Below are positions 1 through 13,600 of a DNA stretch of 64,000 nucleotides, piece by piece. The notes under the pieces were generated by a model that saw nothing but the letters and a program-made list of their open reading frames with translations, ran no database searches and was not told the DNA's origin. The translations under genes and the position numbers were made by a program. Within the stretch, counting starts at the first letter, position 1, and each line of letters starts with the position of its first letter. Origin of the DNA: Chrysomallon squamiferum (lineage: Eukaryota > Mollusca > Gastropoda > Neomphalida > Peltospiridae); NCBI GenBank assembly GCA_012295275.1, contig CM022670.1, forward strand, positions 31,289,438-31,353,437, read 5' to 3'.

Positions 1-2160
1 TGTAATAGAGTTATAATAGTAATGTTATTACTAGTAATAGCAAATAGTAAAATACTGAAATACTTCATTATCATAAAATAATACAGTGATATACTCAATA
101 CTGAAATTCAAGTACTATTACTATTAGTATTAGTAAATACTAAAAATGTGTGTAAAATAGATAAATTACAAGTTTATACTTTATTGATACTTCACTACCA
201 GCTAATTTTAAATACCCAACATTGTCATATTTGATCAATTCAAATGTCTTTGCAACAAACAAAAAAAAACTATATAAAAATTATAAAATAATAAATATTT
301 AATAAAATAATGGTACCTAAGCGTACACAAATCAGAAAACACTTATGTCCTTGGCACTTCGTAACCGATCCTTCTTCACCTTATAATTAGAACCAGTCTA
401 CTTTATTTCTTCTTCCCGAATTTCCTACTTTATAAGGAGCACTATATTAGAATACGAGTTTCCCAAGACATAATAATGCCAGAAAGGACTGATAGTAATT
501 TCAGACTGTTTTTCTTTTTCTGTACTGGCTGTACAATGCAAATGGGTACAGTGTTCTAACTTCTACGTTATTTTTCAGTCTATATCGCTCTAATATGCAA
601 ATGGACAAGCACTAAATGATATGGAAACATTAGTATGATGATTGGAAAACTACTTAGAAAACGCACTAACAGCAAATTAATATTTTATTTTCCGTATTAT
701 TCTTGTTGAATTCATGAATACGTTAAACGGTAGTTTCCACTGTGCTACCAGGACCTGCGTGAGCTTTTCAGTATGTCACTAACGTGATTACAGAAACGAA
801 TTACTTTTGCTTACATACAGCACTCAGCCTATCAGTCAGTCATTCCACTTAGATCTAATTACTAATCGAACCAAGCTAGCTGTTTATTCACAGGAAAAAC
901 ATTGTTCATGTTTTTCGTTTAACACTGTTAATTCTTTTCAATCAGAACATGTCAGTAAACAGTTCTACCAAATATTTGAGTTGAAAATGTTAAATGCTAA
1001 GCCATAATATTAAATACTTTTGTAAACTGGTATCTTCAGCTAGAAAAACTACGTTACTCTCATTTTTTATTTGTTTATCTTTTAGTCTGTACTGTCCTTC
1101 TATTTAAAGGCAATTAACATAATTACAGAATTGCACAGGGTATATGTATATATATATATGAATGTATCTATGTATGTGTTTCAATCTGTCCGACATAATT
1201 ATTATCATCATTCAGTTTTTCTATTAATATATGATTATTTTCACAAACACACTTATAAACACAAAGACACACATACATACGTATGAACATACAAACATAC
1301 ATGAATACATACATACATACATACATACATACATACATTATACACACACGCACATGCAGTTGTGTTGTAGATGTGTGAATATGCGAGTGTGTGTTTGTCT
1401 GTCTGTCTGTCTGTCTGTGTAATCAGATGGCATGTAGGGACTAATACAACAATTCTGTATGGATTTAAAATTTAGTCACAAAATAAGCGGATATTATTTC
1501 CAAAGCAGTGAGAAGTCGACCTTTTTAAATGTTAAGCATACAAATTATTTTTATTGATTTGTCGTTTGGTATGTCTAAGCCGGAAATATTTTATTCAGTA
1601 ACATGCACAAATCATTTAACGATTTTCCTTTTATTTAGTTAACACAACTGTCATCAGTTTTAAAAAATAATTGAGCCATTCAAATTATTTTCTTTATTAT
1701 TTTTTCCCCGATAATTACGTCTAAATGTTATAATAACTATTTTAAAATAATAAAAAAAAAAGTGACATAATTTAATACTTATTTTTGTTAATATTGTGAA
1801 AACTGGCCTATTCTGATTATATTTATTTTATTTTTACTCGTTTCGACTGAAAATGGATTGAAAAATCTCAAAATGAACCTTCTGCGATAGTGATATCGAT
1901 TTCAGTATTTCAGCTGAGATTGTTACTTGTTCTTTTTTATTTATTTTTCTCCTTCTATCTCTGTGGTCTCTATGTGATCTAGCTTTATAAAATGTCATGA
2001 CACATAAAAACACTCTTGATCCATAATTTCCTGTACAAGAAAATGAGAAGAAAGACTTAATTTCCCAAGATATCAAACACTTTAAACAGAGACATTTACC
2101 CTTTTGAAAGAATCTGGCTGTCGTTATTTTTATATGTGAAATTCTACTTCTGGTACATAT
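1..2160. other. AT-rich non-coding region
   Basis: No reading frame here looks coding; the short open frames are AT-rich or made of simple repeats. It contains a degenerate ACAT/ATAC tetranucleotide run at about 1270-1338 and a GTCT run at about 1396-1417. Nothing else is recognised. Confidence 0.6.
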
Positions 2161-2165
2161 CCAGC

Positions 2166-2170
<5 letters not shown>

Positions 2171-2194
<24 letters not shown>
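2171..2194. repeat. (ATCC)6 microsatellite
   Basis: Six perfect ATCC units, followed by a degenerate GTCT stretch. Confidence 0.9.
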
Positions 2195-2197
<3 letters not shown>

Positions 2198-2300
2198 TGT
2201 CTTTACTGTCGTTTTGTTACTTCTTTCTAATAACAAGAGCATACAAAATAATCCTCATGGTTGTAACAATAGATTAAGGATTTCGCTAGTTTTGTCTCAG

Positions 2301-2301
<1 letters not shown>

Positions 2302-2353
<52 letters not shown>
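2302..2353. repeat. (TG)26 microsatellite
   Basis: Uninterrupted TG/GT dinucleotide run of 52 bases. Confidence 0.95.
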
Positions 2354-2356
<3 letters not shown>

Positions 2357-2497
2357 AAACACTTTTACTACGGAACTCCTAGGCGTTCTGTTTTCAGAAT
2401 TATTTGCATTTGGTCAAAAACAAAGTGTTTAAGTGTGATAGAAAGGCTATGTGCAATTATATGTTAACATCAGTTAGGTAAAACACTGTACGCCCAG

Positions 2498-2499
<2 letters not shown>

Positions 2500-2528
<29 letters not shown>

Positions 2529-2802
2529 TCTTTTGATAAAAACCATTGTTTTCCGCCAGGTTCTCTATTTTCTATATTTTAAACGATTGACCTCAGTTTA
2601 CAGTTTCAAATAACGTGACATACTTTCATGTGTCATGATATCATTTTAGGTCACGTGATATAACTTGAAGTTGTGTGATACCTACTTCTTTCTTCTTTTG
2701 CTTTTTTTTATTTATATACTTTTTTCTTCTTTTTTCTCTGTATCTGTCTCAGCATGAGATATAACAAAAGATTAGAAATACTCCCCAACCAGACACATCA
2801 AG

Positions 2803-2842
<40 letters not shown>
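2500..2842. repeat. Two long poly-T tracts
   Basis: Runs of 27 T (2500-2526) and 38 T (2805-2842) flank an AT-rich spacer. They could be poly-A tails of minus-strand retroposed sequences, but I see no recognisable body next to either run. Confidence 0.8.
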
Positions 2843-3340
2843 CATCCTTATGTCAGGAGTACTGGTCTAAACCAGATATTTTGAATGTCAATGAAAATAC
2901 ACCGGACATCCATTTGAGCGAAATATATATAATACAACCATGTATGATCTGTGATTTGTATTCTCAAACACAAATATCGTACATTTCTGTCTGGCTGCTA
3001 AATACTTGTTAAATTATGTTCATGTCACAAACAGAGCAAATATCGTGGCTATATGTTTTGTTTGCTAAACGCTAAACGTAAACTAATGGTATGACATCAA
3101 TCGAAAGAAGTGAGGTAAATACTGGGCTGTTGCAGTTATTCCCAACAAACAGAAGCACAAAGGTAACATCTCTTGCTCGTCCATAGTAATCGATAAACTT
3201 CGATGTAGTTCTGAAGAAAGGATTATTAATTATTGGGTAAAGAAAATATAGTGTCAGTGATTTATCAGTTGTGTTTACAGGACATTGGTGGAACAGGAAA
3301 TAGCCCGGTTGGCGGATTAATTTTGAAACTTTCGATCACT

Positions 3341-3389
3341 ATTACATTAGCTGAACAACTAATCTTTTGTGTTTATATTTGACTGTGCT

Positions 3390-3393
<4 letters not shown>
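3341..3393 (+). repeat. 53-bp dispersed module, copy 1, joined to a (GA)n tail
   Basis: The module runs from ATTACATTAGCTGAAC to GACTGTGCTGGGA and continues directly into a GA microsatellite. An inverted copy with one mismatch lies at 6690-6742 and is also joined directly to its own microsatellite at the same end. Homology stops at the other end of the module. The pattern suggests a mobile or dispersed unit whose terminus seeds a dinucleotide repeat. Confidence 0.8.

Positions 3394-3480
<87 letters not shown>
3392..3480. repeat. (GA)44 microsatellite
   Basis: Perfect GA dinucleotide run directly abutting the 53-bp module. Confidence 0.95.
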
Positions 3481-3481
<1 letters not shown>

Positions 3482-4253
3482 ACGAATATAATTTGTTATT
3501 TTCTATTTCTTTCTTCTTTTTTTTTTCTTTTTTTAAATTTTGTATTGGGAGCTATAATTCAATTAAAGTCCAGATAAACAAATCATCAGAGCGAAAAGTA
3601 AATTATTTGACATAAACCAGATACTAATTTAGAGCCAACAGAGAATAGTAACAATCATGTCAAAAAAACACTTTAAAAATGATATTCATAATACATATTA
3701 ATATTTAAAAAAATAAAAAGGAATACTTGCATTAAAATATGTTAGATAATTTGTAAATTTCATAAGATGATAAGCGCATTTCTTCGATTAATTTTGAATT
3801 TGAAAATACTTTCATTTTTTATTTGTTTTTGTTTTTTATTCTACTGTTTTTTTTATAATTATTATTACTTTAAGAAAGGGCGTGAAATGTGATTCTTTTT
3901 ATCACAGAAAAATATTCTTAAATACAAACATGCATTTAAGAAGTTAAACCTAATTATTTTAAGAAGTAATAACATTACTAAATATATCCCTTGTCTTACT
4001 TTGTCATATAACCGATATCAATAGAAGAGTCAGGAGATTAAGCAAGAATAATTTATAGGTGCACAGAGATCTTTCTGCTTACTTGTAAACATCATTCAAA
4101 TAACAAAATATAATAATAATAATGATAATAATTCAAATGGTAGTACAAGCAGACGTAGTAGTAGTTGCAATAGCAGTAGTAGCAACAGATGCTTGCAAAT
4201 ATACCTGTCTGTATGAAACAGATTTCCTTTTGTTTTGTTCTTATTTGTTCTTA

Positions 4254-4268
4254 TTTTTTTTTTTTTTT

Positions 4269-4298
<30 letters not shown>
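4254..4298. repeat. Poly-T followed by (AT)n
   Basis: About 20 T residues run into a 12-unit AT repeat. Confidence 0.9.
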
Positions 4299-4299
<1 letters not shown>

Positions 4300-4500
4300 A
4301 ACATATGCATGCAGTTTTAAATTTTTATAACTCTTGATTTATATACATTGTAGAACTGTAAATGTTATAACATAAATATATTTATTGTGGAGATTCTTAA
4401 TTTTAAACATGACCAATGTCTTTATGGTGTAACTGAAAATCAGGTATAAAATGTCCTTCTAGAACTTCGGAATCGTATCGCGATTTGTATCCATAATGAT

Positions 4501-4501
<1 letters not shown>

Positions 4502-4543
<42 letters not shown>
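4502..4543. repeat. (AC)21 microsatellite
   Basis: Perfect AC/CA run of 42 bases. Confidence 0.95.
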
Positions 4544-4544
<1 letters not shown>

Positions 4545-4689
4545 GTCTATATAAATATTTCTTTCAAAATTGTTATAAATGCAGTGATATTTGATGATTA
4601 TAACTGCAGACGGGGTTATATGTATTATATTTGTACAGAATTTGCAAGCGATTAACACCCTGCTTAGCGATAACTCTTGCTGGAACACG

Positions 4690-4923
4690 TCAAATAAACG
4701 AATGCCTTGTGAGTAACTGGCAAAGCAAATAACCAATACTCGGTTTGTCTGTGTTGGAAATATCAGAGAGAATAAATGGGTCGATCGCTTTACAGTCCTG
4801 AGCGGACATTCCTCCGGATGGCTCGTTATTCGTGGCTGTTTCCTGGATGCTAACACGTGTGTTTTTCAACCAGAACTGTGGTGGTGGATCTGTTGTTTGA
4901 TTTCTGTGGATACGATGACTCAA
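4690..4923 (-). CDS. Orphan minus-strand open frame, possible exon
   Basis: A 77-codon minus-strand frame has mixed, non-repetitive composition, including a run near KNTRVSIQETATNNEPSG. Its GC content is clearly higher than that of its flanks. I do not recognise the protein. No strong splice acceptor or polyadenylation site fixes it as an exon, and no partner exon is visible nearby. It could be a terminal exon of a minus-strand gene, a decayed pseudogene or chance. Confidence 0.2.
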   Translation of the reverse strand: MSHRIHRNQTTDPPPQFWLKNTRVSIQETATNNEPSGGMSAQDCKAIDPFILSDISNTDKPSIGYLLCQLLTRHSFI

Positions 4924-6623
4924 GTTCTGTGGATTTGTGCATCTGCTAAGATTGTTGATAAGCTAATATCATTGTAAGATGAAGATGCAAATGGCATTTC
5001 TGTGCAGGTGGGTAAACATTAGGTATACCGCGTTTTCTCCTTAACTTTGATATTGTTTTTGATGAAATGGATTCAAAGTTTCTGTATACTGCAGATGGTT
5101 TGGCACTGGGTGTTGAAGAAAATAATGCATGTACACGTGTTTATGAAAACAAAATTATGTACTGTCTCAAAGTAAAACAAAGAATCAAATAACAACTAAG
5201 AAATATCATAATATACTGAATCAAATTCAGTTTTAAAAAGTATTAGAAATCTAATAAAAGAAATTAAAATTTGTCTCACAATATTTATAGTTTTTTGAGT
5301 GGAGGATGGGGAATGAGGATGGTGGTTTTAAAGTGAAAAATAAAAATCCATCAATATCTAAGTATCCGAATGAAGGCAGTTAATGTGTGTTTTAAATGTT
5401 AGCAGATAGCATGTATAAATATCAACAAAAAATCAAATATGTATGTAGTCTGCAAAGCCAATTACGAACTTTTCATCGTACGTATAGAAGCAATGTTTAC
5501 TTATTCTATTTTTCTATTCTAAAGTTTTGTGTTTTATACAAAACAACACTAAGTAAATATATCTTTATTTGAAATCCAAACTCTTGTAAGGTTTATAACC
5601 TTTATAAAGGAAAATATAACGAGTATGTGTCACCTATTAATACATTTATTTTATATATAACAAGTTTTGATACGAATGATTTATCACAGCATAACAAAAA
5701 TGTTTCACCTGTAAATATGTCTTTAATTGAAATCTAATATTTAATATATATAAAATTCGCTTTAACATGTTCGACAATAATATATAATATAAGTGTTTCT
5801 TAACCTATAAACATATCTTTATTTGAAATCCAATATCTGATTATAATTATGAAATTCGCTTTGAAATGGACATCTTTTATTATTAAGAACCGTTAGAGTA
5901 AATTCAAACTGAATTGAAAATTAAACGTGTTTTATATTCATTTATATAACGGTATGGTATATACTTTATGTTAGACGAAATCAATGAAACCGGATTATAT
6001 GCATCAGGAGGCCTATTTAATTCTTTGTGCAGGAAACTCTTTTCTTATGTATATGTCACCTAATATATTTTCAATCAAATGCGAAGGTGCCCTTTCTATC
6101 TAGTTTATCACGTTTGCTGTAGCCTACCAGTGTTGTTCAGAATATAAAATTTAATATTATATTATGTTTTTCATCTAAGAAAATGGGGAAGGATTATAAA
6201 AAATTACAGTAAGCCTATGATGAACTGTTTTTTATTATTTTTATTGTTACATTTTTGTTTTCTTGATTATATTAATTATTATTATTATTATTTCTTTTTT
6301 TTTTTCATTTTATTATTATAATTATTGTGGTTTTTTTTTTTTTTTTTTTTTTTTGTTATTTTCAATTTTTGATGTTTTTGTTGTTGTTATTTTTCTCTTC
6401 TTCTTCTTTGTGATCTTTTTTCCCTGTATACATGTATTTGTTTTCGTTTTGTTTGGATTTTATTTATGTTCACTATTACAGTTGTTGTTTTGTTTTATTT
6501 TTTTAATTCACAAACATACAAACAGAGAGATTCACATGCAGGCGCAGTCTTATAGTAACGTGGTATGTAATATTTTTTATGGTATCTCCAGATATGATTG
6601 TAAGTAATTAGTTTAAATAAAAA

Positions 6624-6626
<3 letters not shown>
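4924..6626. other. Non-coding AT-rich region
   Basis: No gene recognised. It includes a T-rich stretch (about 6263-6430) with homopolymer runs. An ATG-led 29-nt plus-strand frame at 4978-5006 (MKMQMAFLC) is followed by a donor-like CAG|GTGGGT. It is too short to call. Confidence 0.5.

Positions 6627-6689
<63 letters not shown>
6627..6689. repeat. (TC)n microsatellite
   Basis: Perfect CT/TC run joined to the inverted 53-bp module. It is the reverse-complement equivalent of the GA tract at 3392-3480. Confidence 0.95.
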
Positions 6690-6692
<3 letters not shown>

Positions 6693-6742
6693 CAGCACAG
6701 TCAAATATAAACACAAAAGGTTAGTTGTTCAGCTAATGTAAT
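6690..6742 (-). repeat. 53-bp dispersed module, copy 2 (inverted)
   Basis: Read on the minus strand this matches 3341-3393 with a single T/C difference. The two copies sit head to head about 3.3 kb apart, and each has its dinucleotide tract at the same module end. Confidence 0.8.
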
Positions 6743-6973
6743 ATTGACGCAGTCAGAATGCCAGACAGATTCTTACGCGAAAACTGCTTCAGCTCCAAAA
6801 GATTTATGTATTTGGCATCTTTATCAAAGATCGTGGCCTATTTGATAACATCTATCAGTCTACATTACATCAATTACTTCTGTGTTTGTTTAGTAATGAT
6901 TACAAATAGTATTCAAAACCTTAGGCAAAATGTTTTGAAAATAATTAATATATTCATAGTTTTAGTGTCTAAA

Positions 6974-7106
<133 letters not shown>

Positions 7107-7122
7107 AATTTAATCAATAAAT

Positions 7123-7507
7123 CAGGGGTGCCCAATACGTCGATCGCCAATGTGCGGGTAGATTGCGCGCCATTGAAAAGTTTTAAAAGCTTATCATCTA
7201 TTCTTCCTTTTCCCAAACGAAGATTATTAAGTCCAAGTACCGTTCTAATGTGACTCATAATCATACTGTCCGGACTATGCATTCAGTGCAAGTCACCTGA
7301 GTAAGGTAGTGACCATAAATGTATTCAACTGTATTGTGTCATAAGGGTTCATGCAGTGATGAAAGTGCACCAATATATATTGTATATATAAAATATACTC
7401 AGTACATATTGAAATAAATATATTTAGTATTTTTGGATACAAGTAGATCATTTTGACCTGGTCATTTTAAAAGTAGCTCGCAAGATGAAAACGTATGGGA
7501 CCCCCTG
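7123..7507. mobile_element. Non-autonomous hAT-type transposon (MITE)
   Basis: The 385-bp element starts CAGGGGTGCCC and ends GGGACCCCCTG, so its termini are imperfect inverted repeats. It is flanked by a near-perfect 8-bp target-site duplication, CAATAAAT (7115-7122) and CACTAAAT (7508-7515), with 7 of 8 matching. Terminal CAGGGG and an 8-bp duplication are hallmarks of the hAT superfamily. The right end carries a GTAGCTCGC stretch, as I recall from other hAT-derived repeats. No full transposase is present. The minus-strand open frame at 7110-7282 may be a remnant. Confidence 0.8.
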
Positions 7508-8008
7508 CACTAAATATACTGAAATGGTGCGTCACGTTACTGTAATACCGCATTGTTTTGAAAAATAAAATATGCATTAAAACATAGTATAATATTCGTA
7601 TGTTTACAAGCAATGTTCATTAACTGAGCATGTGAAAACTATATCTTTTGGAATTAACAAAAATAAAAAAATAAAAACTAACTGGTGCCCTCAGCGATGA
7701 AAAATCAGTTGATTTATTAATGAGCTGATGCAATAGTCAGGTTTTTGTTTGTATGACTGCGTATCTGTGAGAAATGAAAAAAATTATTTGTTTATATTAC
7801 ATTCATCGCCAAACAATCTAATGTAATAACTAAATCTACAATTCTGAAAACTGCAGAATAAACGCAAAGACAGCCACACACATGTATAGGAAATGTCGAA
7901 ACATCAGTAAATGTTGTCATGTGCCAAAAGCGGTAAGTCTTAACAGCCCTTCAGTGCGTTAGTCGACTGGGAATTTTCTAAATTTTGTAGTTTAATTAGA
8001 GAATTAAA

Positions 8009-8020
8009 ATAATAATAATG

Positions 8021-8070
<50 letters not shown>
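8009..8070. repeat. (AAT)n microsatellite
   Basis: Trinucleotide AAT run with one GAT variant near the start. Confidence 0.9.
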
Positions 8071-8071
<1 letters not shown>

Positions 8072-9001
8072 CTGTTTTGGGGTGGTTTTTTAAATCATTA
8101 TTATATGCACCATGTTTATACTCAACTGTTATAATGTCATGAGAACCAGAATGGTTTAACCGAAAAGAAATAAGAAATGAGTTTGAATCATATAATGATA
8201 AATGTTAATAAGATCCATCAGTACCAGAACGGTCTACATCATGTGAATTATATTTACTTGTATTCATAAATTCCTTAAATTTTTATATATCATTTGTTTT
8301 CACTTCTAATCCTTTTTTTTATTTACTTATATTTTAACAACTTCAGCATCGATTATCTCAAAACCAAAGAAATGTGAATTAGGCCATGAATGTTTTAAGC
8401 CCTTCGTACGAGGATGCAAGATTTAATACTAAGTTTTTTTGTTCTGAAATACCAGAGACTACATCATTTAATTTAGCCGTGTAGACCACAGCTGAAAGTT
8501 CAGTGTATTTCTGGTAATATCTGTTGTAAAACATGATAGAAATAAATGGCAAAATTGAGTAGTTGATTCTAAGCATTAGATGATATATATTCATTTCACT
8601 AATGGCAATGAAATGAATAACGCACATGTGGCCCTTATCGAATTCTTTTTTTATTCCCTGCATTAATTAGTTACAAATGCTTAATATAAAATTATGACAG
8701 CCCGGTATTTCAGACTGAATTTTGTTAAAGTAAATATCTGATTTATTATATTTTTATTTATTATTATTATAATTTTTTTTAAAGATTTTTATTGCCAATA
8801 TCTATTTCTAACATAACTTGTTAGTGAAAATTAAAGAAATAGGAATTATATTTCATTTAACGCCAACTCCCATTTCCTCAGTCACTAAATAAGTATACAT
8901 GTGTCCAGTAAGTAATTATCGTTGTAACATAGATATTGTGTTTTGTTTTGTGTTCATAATTCATACTTGATACTGTATATAGTTTATATCTACAGTATTT
9001 G

Positions 9002-9004
<3 letters not shown>

Positions 9005-9054
<50 letters not shown>
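9005..9054. repeat. (AT)25 microsatellite
   Basis: Perfect AT run, followed after about 70 bases by a degenerate ACAC/ATAC-rich stretch. Confidence 0.9.
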
Positions 9055-9056
<2 letters not shown>

Positions 9057-10144
9057 GTAATAATCAAACATTACAATTTCTTAATTGTAATCCGTAGACA
9101 GTGCATACACAAGCAATTACAAATACCTAATGTACACACATACACACAAATATACATACACAAATACATTACACAAATATATACAAAAACACATAAATAC
9201 ATTTATACACTACACACACCGTAAGCTTAGGTTTGTTATACTCTTAGACTTTTTCTATAATTATAACAATAACACAAAAAGATAAAAACACAAGGCATAC
9301 CTCCATATAAATTTCCAGATAAGCAAAAATATAAATAATTCATAATGATGGTCGTACGTGTTATGGAAGTATATCAGTAATCACAACCTCCTGGTATGAA
9401 TCCTCCCAATGATGTTTCGTACTGGTTGTCTTAGTTATATTTTATCCTGTTACAGCAAGTTTATTTAATTAATTTATTGAGATTTTTCAGCTATGTAGAA
9501 ACTTGATGCTGTTTTCTCATTTTCACATATTACTGATAAACATAGACTATCGATTTAATAATGTTTTACCTTTTCATTTTTTTTATTTTTATTTTTTTTT
9601 TTTTAGTAAAGTGGGTTTTTGTTTTCTACTCTACTGAAATCTATTTTTTTTTTTTTTTATTATTTGCTTACATGTAATGTAAATACGATCATTTTGTGGA
9701 GGTGTTGTTTTAACATATTGATTTTCTGAGAGTTTAACACTTGTACAGGGAAGTTTCATGAAGTGTGTTTCCATAATGCTTTGCACAAAGTGTTTTTCCT
9801 GGTATGGCTCCACTGTCATGGATTAAATGAAGCTTGATTTGAATCGTTTGGATGGATGTTGATCTATAGAGAAAATTAGTGAAGTGTGTTTATGTAATAT
9901 TTTGTACAACCTGTACCAGTGAGCTCTTATTGTGTTTTAGGAACAATTTAAAATGCTGTTCTGAATATTATGAACTGAAATTAATTCCAGGTATAACGAC
10001 ATTGTGATTAAACCACCAGCTGCTTCAGTACCTCTATAATTATGTCATCATGTGTACAATTCTAATGATAGGTATTTCGTTTATTTGTGAACATTCTGAT
10101 CCAGATGGTCAAACATTCAGACATTAAAGGTTTTTACCAAAATA

Positions 10145-10145
<1 letters not shown>

Positions 10146-10211
<66 letters not shown>

Positions 10212-10213
10212 TT
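10146..10213. repeat. (ATT)n microsatellite
   Basis: Near-perfect ATT trinucleotide run of about 22 units. Confidence 0.9.
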
Positions 10214-10329
10214 AATATTAGCTGTTTTATTTACTTGATTTTTTTAATTGTTCTAATTCTTTGTGTTCAAAAAGATTGTGCTCTTTCTTTATATGTCTGT
10301 CTATCATTTTGTCTCCAGCGTTTTCACAT

Positions 10330-10675
10330 ATGTATATATATGTAAATACACATACATAATACTTTCATTAATTTATACATTCATACATACATGAACACAC
10401 ACCATACACACACAAAGATAGAAACACAAATACTTTCATTGATTCAAACATCCATACATATATAAAAATACACAAGTATACACACAAACATACAGATAAT
10501 TTCAGATTCATACCTACAAACACACATACATACATACATATATACATACACTCAAACACATACATACATACATATATACATACACTCACACACATACATA
10601 TATATATATGCATACACATATAGATACTTTTACATACATATTACATATATATATATATATACATACTACATAAAT
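10330..10675. repeat. Degenerate ACAT/CACA-rich simple sequence
   Basis: A compound tract of ACATAC, ACACAC and ATATAT motifs. Minus-strand frames across it (rich in Met, Cys, Tyr and Val) are products of the repeat and not genes. Confidence 0.8.
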
Positions 10676-13600
10676 ACAAATAAATGCCTAAAATAAATAA
10701 ACACCCACAAAGCTATTTTTTCACATCTATGTTTTTCTGCTCGATGTTTTTTTTTTATTAAACAATGTTAAAACTCAAAATTAATGTTATGTTATATCAT
10801 TTCACTGTAATCTACTCTTGACAGCATTAAATTATTTTTGATATGACTTTATTTTCTGTAAAGGACTAAAGTACGTTATTCTGAATCTACATCATTTGCA
10901 CTCATTCAATATTTATTATAGCACTTTATATATCAAAATGTCAGCAAATGTTTTTATTGATAAGTCCTTTTTAAAAACATTGTGCTACGATATAAAAAGG
11001 AACAGTTTCATTAAAAAAAAAAAGCTCACATAATAAATATATAATTATGTATTTAGGTCTGATTTGTTGAATATCATTTCTGAGATAATGACTGCATTAC
11101 AACATTACTATTTCAGCATGCTCCTTTCTGCTTTATTGCATGCCTCAAGGGGGATATATCCACTGGTCCGCGACTATCTCAGTAAACCATGCTGAAATTC
11201 TGTGTTTGATAGCACTCTCCAGAGACAACATGGTAAACAGGCATGCTAAAATGAATAAATGGTATAAAATGTTCCACAGAGTGCTCATCTACAGATTGCA
11301 GAATCCAGGCGGGCAGGCTGTAGAAAACTGTGTATTACATTTGCATCTAACCAATGCCTCATTACTGTAGATAATTTTGATAAAATCCCTGGAATAATAA
11401 TTACTTTATGACATTTGATTATGAATAGTTATTAGATCTCAGTCATTTTACTCTAGGACAGTAATGACATGAAAGTTAAAAATTCGATGACGAGTTACTC
11501 TTACACGTTAGCACTAAAGAATTTGTATATGCAGATAAGAAAATTATTACAGTTTAGAATGGGAAATACCCCGACGGGCCCGAGAATATTTGAAACTTAG
11601 TTGGGATTAAAACTGCATAGTAATGGCACAAAGAGATATTATTATTAAGGAAAACGGAGATTTCGCAGTTCTATCTTAAATCCATTAAATCGTTACGTAT
11701 CCGTCCTCTGATGTGTCGCTCAAATAGTGTTATAGTTATCTGCACAAAATAAAAAACTAAATCTTAAGTGGTACGAGTTATCTATTAATAGCATAACCAG
11801 TTAGTTGTTCGTCTTCATTCTTTTTTCTTTTTTTGTTGCTGTTTCTGTTGCTGTTGACTAAGTAGATTATCATTTGTCATTACCAGTTATAGCTGCTTTT
11901 CTCAACATATACAATTGTGTTTTATTTTATAATAATGCGATTCAATGAAATAATTTGACACTGATTTTAATTCATTTTTAAGTCCATCAGAGAACGCAGT
12001 CGTGAAAAATCTTATCCACATACATCATGTTTGCCTGTTAGAAAATTCAAATCCCCACAGAGAATTAATTAATCGATAATTTCCAAAGCAAGTTTTATTA
12101 CGTTAAAACATGTTTTTTTACTTGTTTGTCCTATTTCAGATCAGTAGCATGAACCTCGAAATAGTTAAGAAAACGAATGATATTTTTGTATAAATCAAAG
12201 ATGCAAGATAATAAGTGTATAGGCCAGTCGCAAGAGAATTTTTAAGACGTTTGATGATTTTGTTGTCTGTCATATTGTTATTGGTTTAAGTGATATTTTC
12301 TTTCTTCTTCTTCTTCATTTTCTTCTTATTAAGTTATTTATTTATTTAATTATTGTTGTTATTGTTATTTATTTATTATTATTATTGAAATTATTATTAT
12401 TTATGTCGTTGTTGTTCTTGTTGTTTAATCATTTGTGTGTACACTTTAACATTGGTATACGTAATAATGAATAATGTCTTTGGTATTATATTTTAAATTC
12501 TATTATATTAGGCCGATCATTGGTATAAAAATATTACTGACTGCTTGTTAATGGCAGCAGACGGTAATCGACGTCGTTGCTTAGCTTTATGTACGTAGTT
12601 TTCGTTAGTGTTTTGATTCTGTGTGTTTAATTGTATTTAGGTATTGACTCAACCAATTTTCACAAAAATTGCGCACTGGAGATGACAGTTACATTAAGTT
12701 TCATCGTTGTGATCTATTATTTTTTTTTTTTATTCATTTATTTATTAGTTTCTTTGACTCGTAATGTTCTTCGAGTAGCACTGAACTTTCACCCATTCAC
12801 TCAAAGAGTATCTTCTGCCCGTGGTCTCTGATCAATCGACGTTGTCATTTCAGTAAGTCTAATAGAATTCCACAGAAATAATTCAATAAGAGGTTATACA
12901 AAACTGTTATAAACTCATTTCATTAATACCATACATTTTTACAACACAGATTAAAAACAAAGGAAAATCGATGTTTTAGCATATTAAGTTTTTTCAACTA
13001 AGACAGCCATATTAAAAATACCGTACCTACAAGACTTCATTGCTTCGACAGCCCAAAGAGGTCACTGACCTCATGTGAACAATAAGAAAATATATAAATG
13101 AAACTATTTAAACGATGATATTTAAGAGTGAACGGTTTTCTTGATATATTTAAAATAAAATATTAAATGTTACGCATTAATTTTTATTATGAACACTAGC
13201 ATATATAATTATATATATATGTTTGTATGTTTGTATGTGTATATTATATGTTTGTGTGCATGGGTGTGTATGAATACTGGTCTGTGAATATATGAGTTTA
13301 TAATTTGTTTATATAAAGTATATGTAAAAATACTGAATTCATAAACTGATTTAACAGATGACTGCAATTTGGTTGGTCGTATCAAAATGATTATACAGTG
13401 AAGCTATGCAGTATATCCAAAGTCAGTTCGGTGTGTAAAACAGAAATTTGACATTTCTTCAGAGCGTGAAGTGCTAATGTCTGCTGACATACCGTGTCTT
13501 TCGTATTCTTTAAATTATACATAGACCAACGGTGCGGAACCAGGAAATTCGTTAAGAAACGAAAACTACTTAGTCGTTCAAGCGCATTCGTCCCGGACTT

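Noticed and set aside
1168-1422. Overlapping frames on both strands with Met/Tyr/Cys or Thr/His repeats
   Set aside because: Both are translations of ACAT/ATAC simple repeats.
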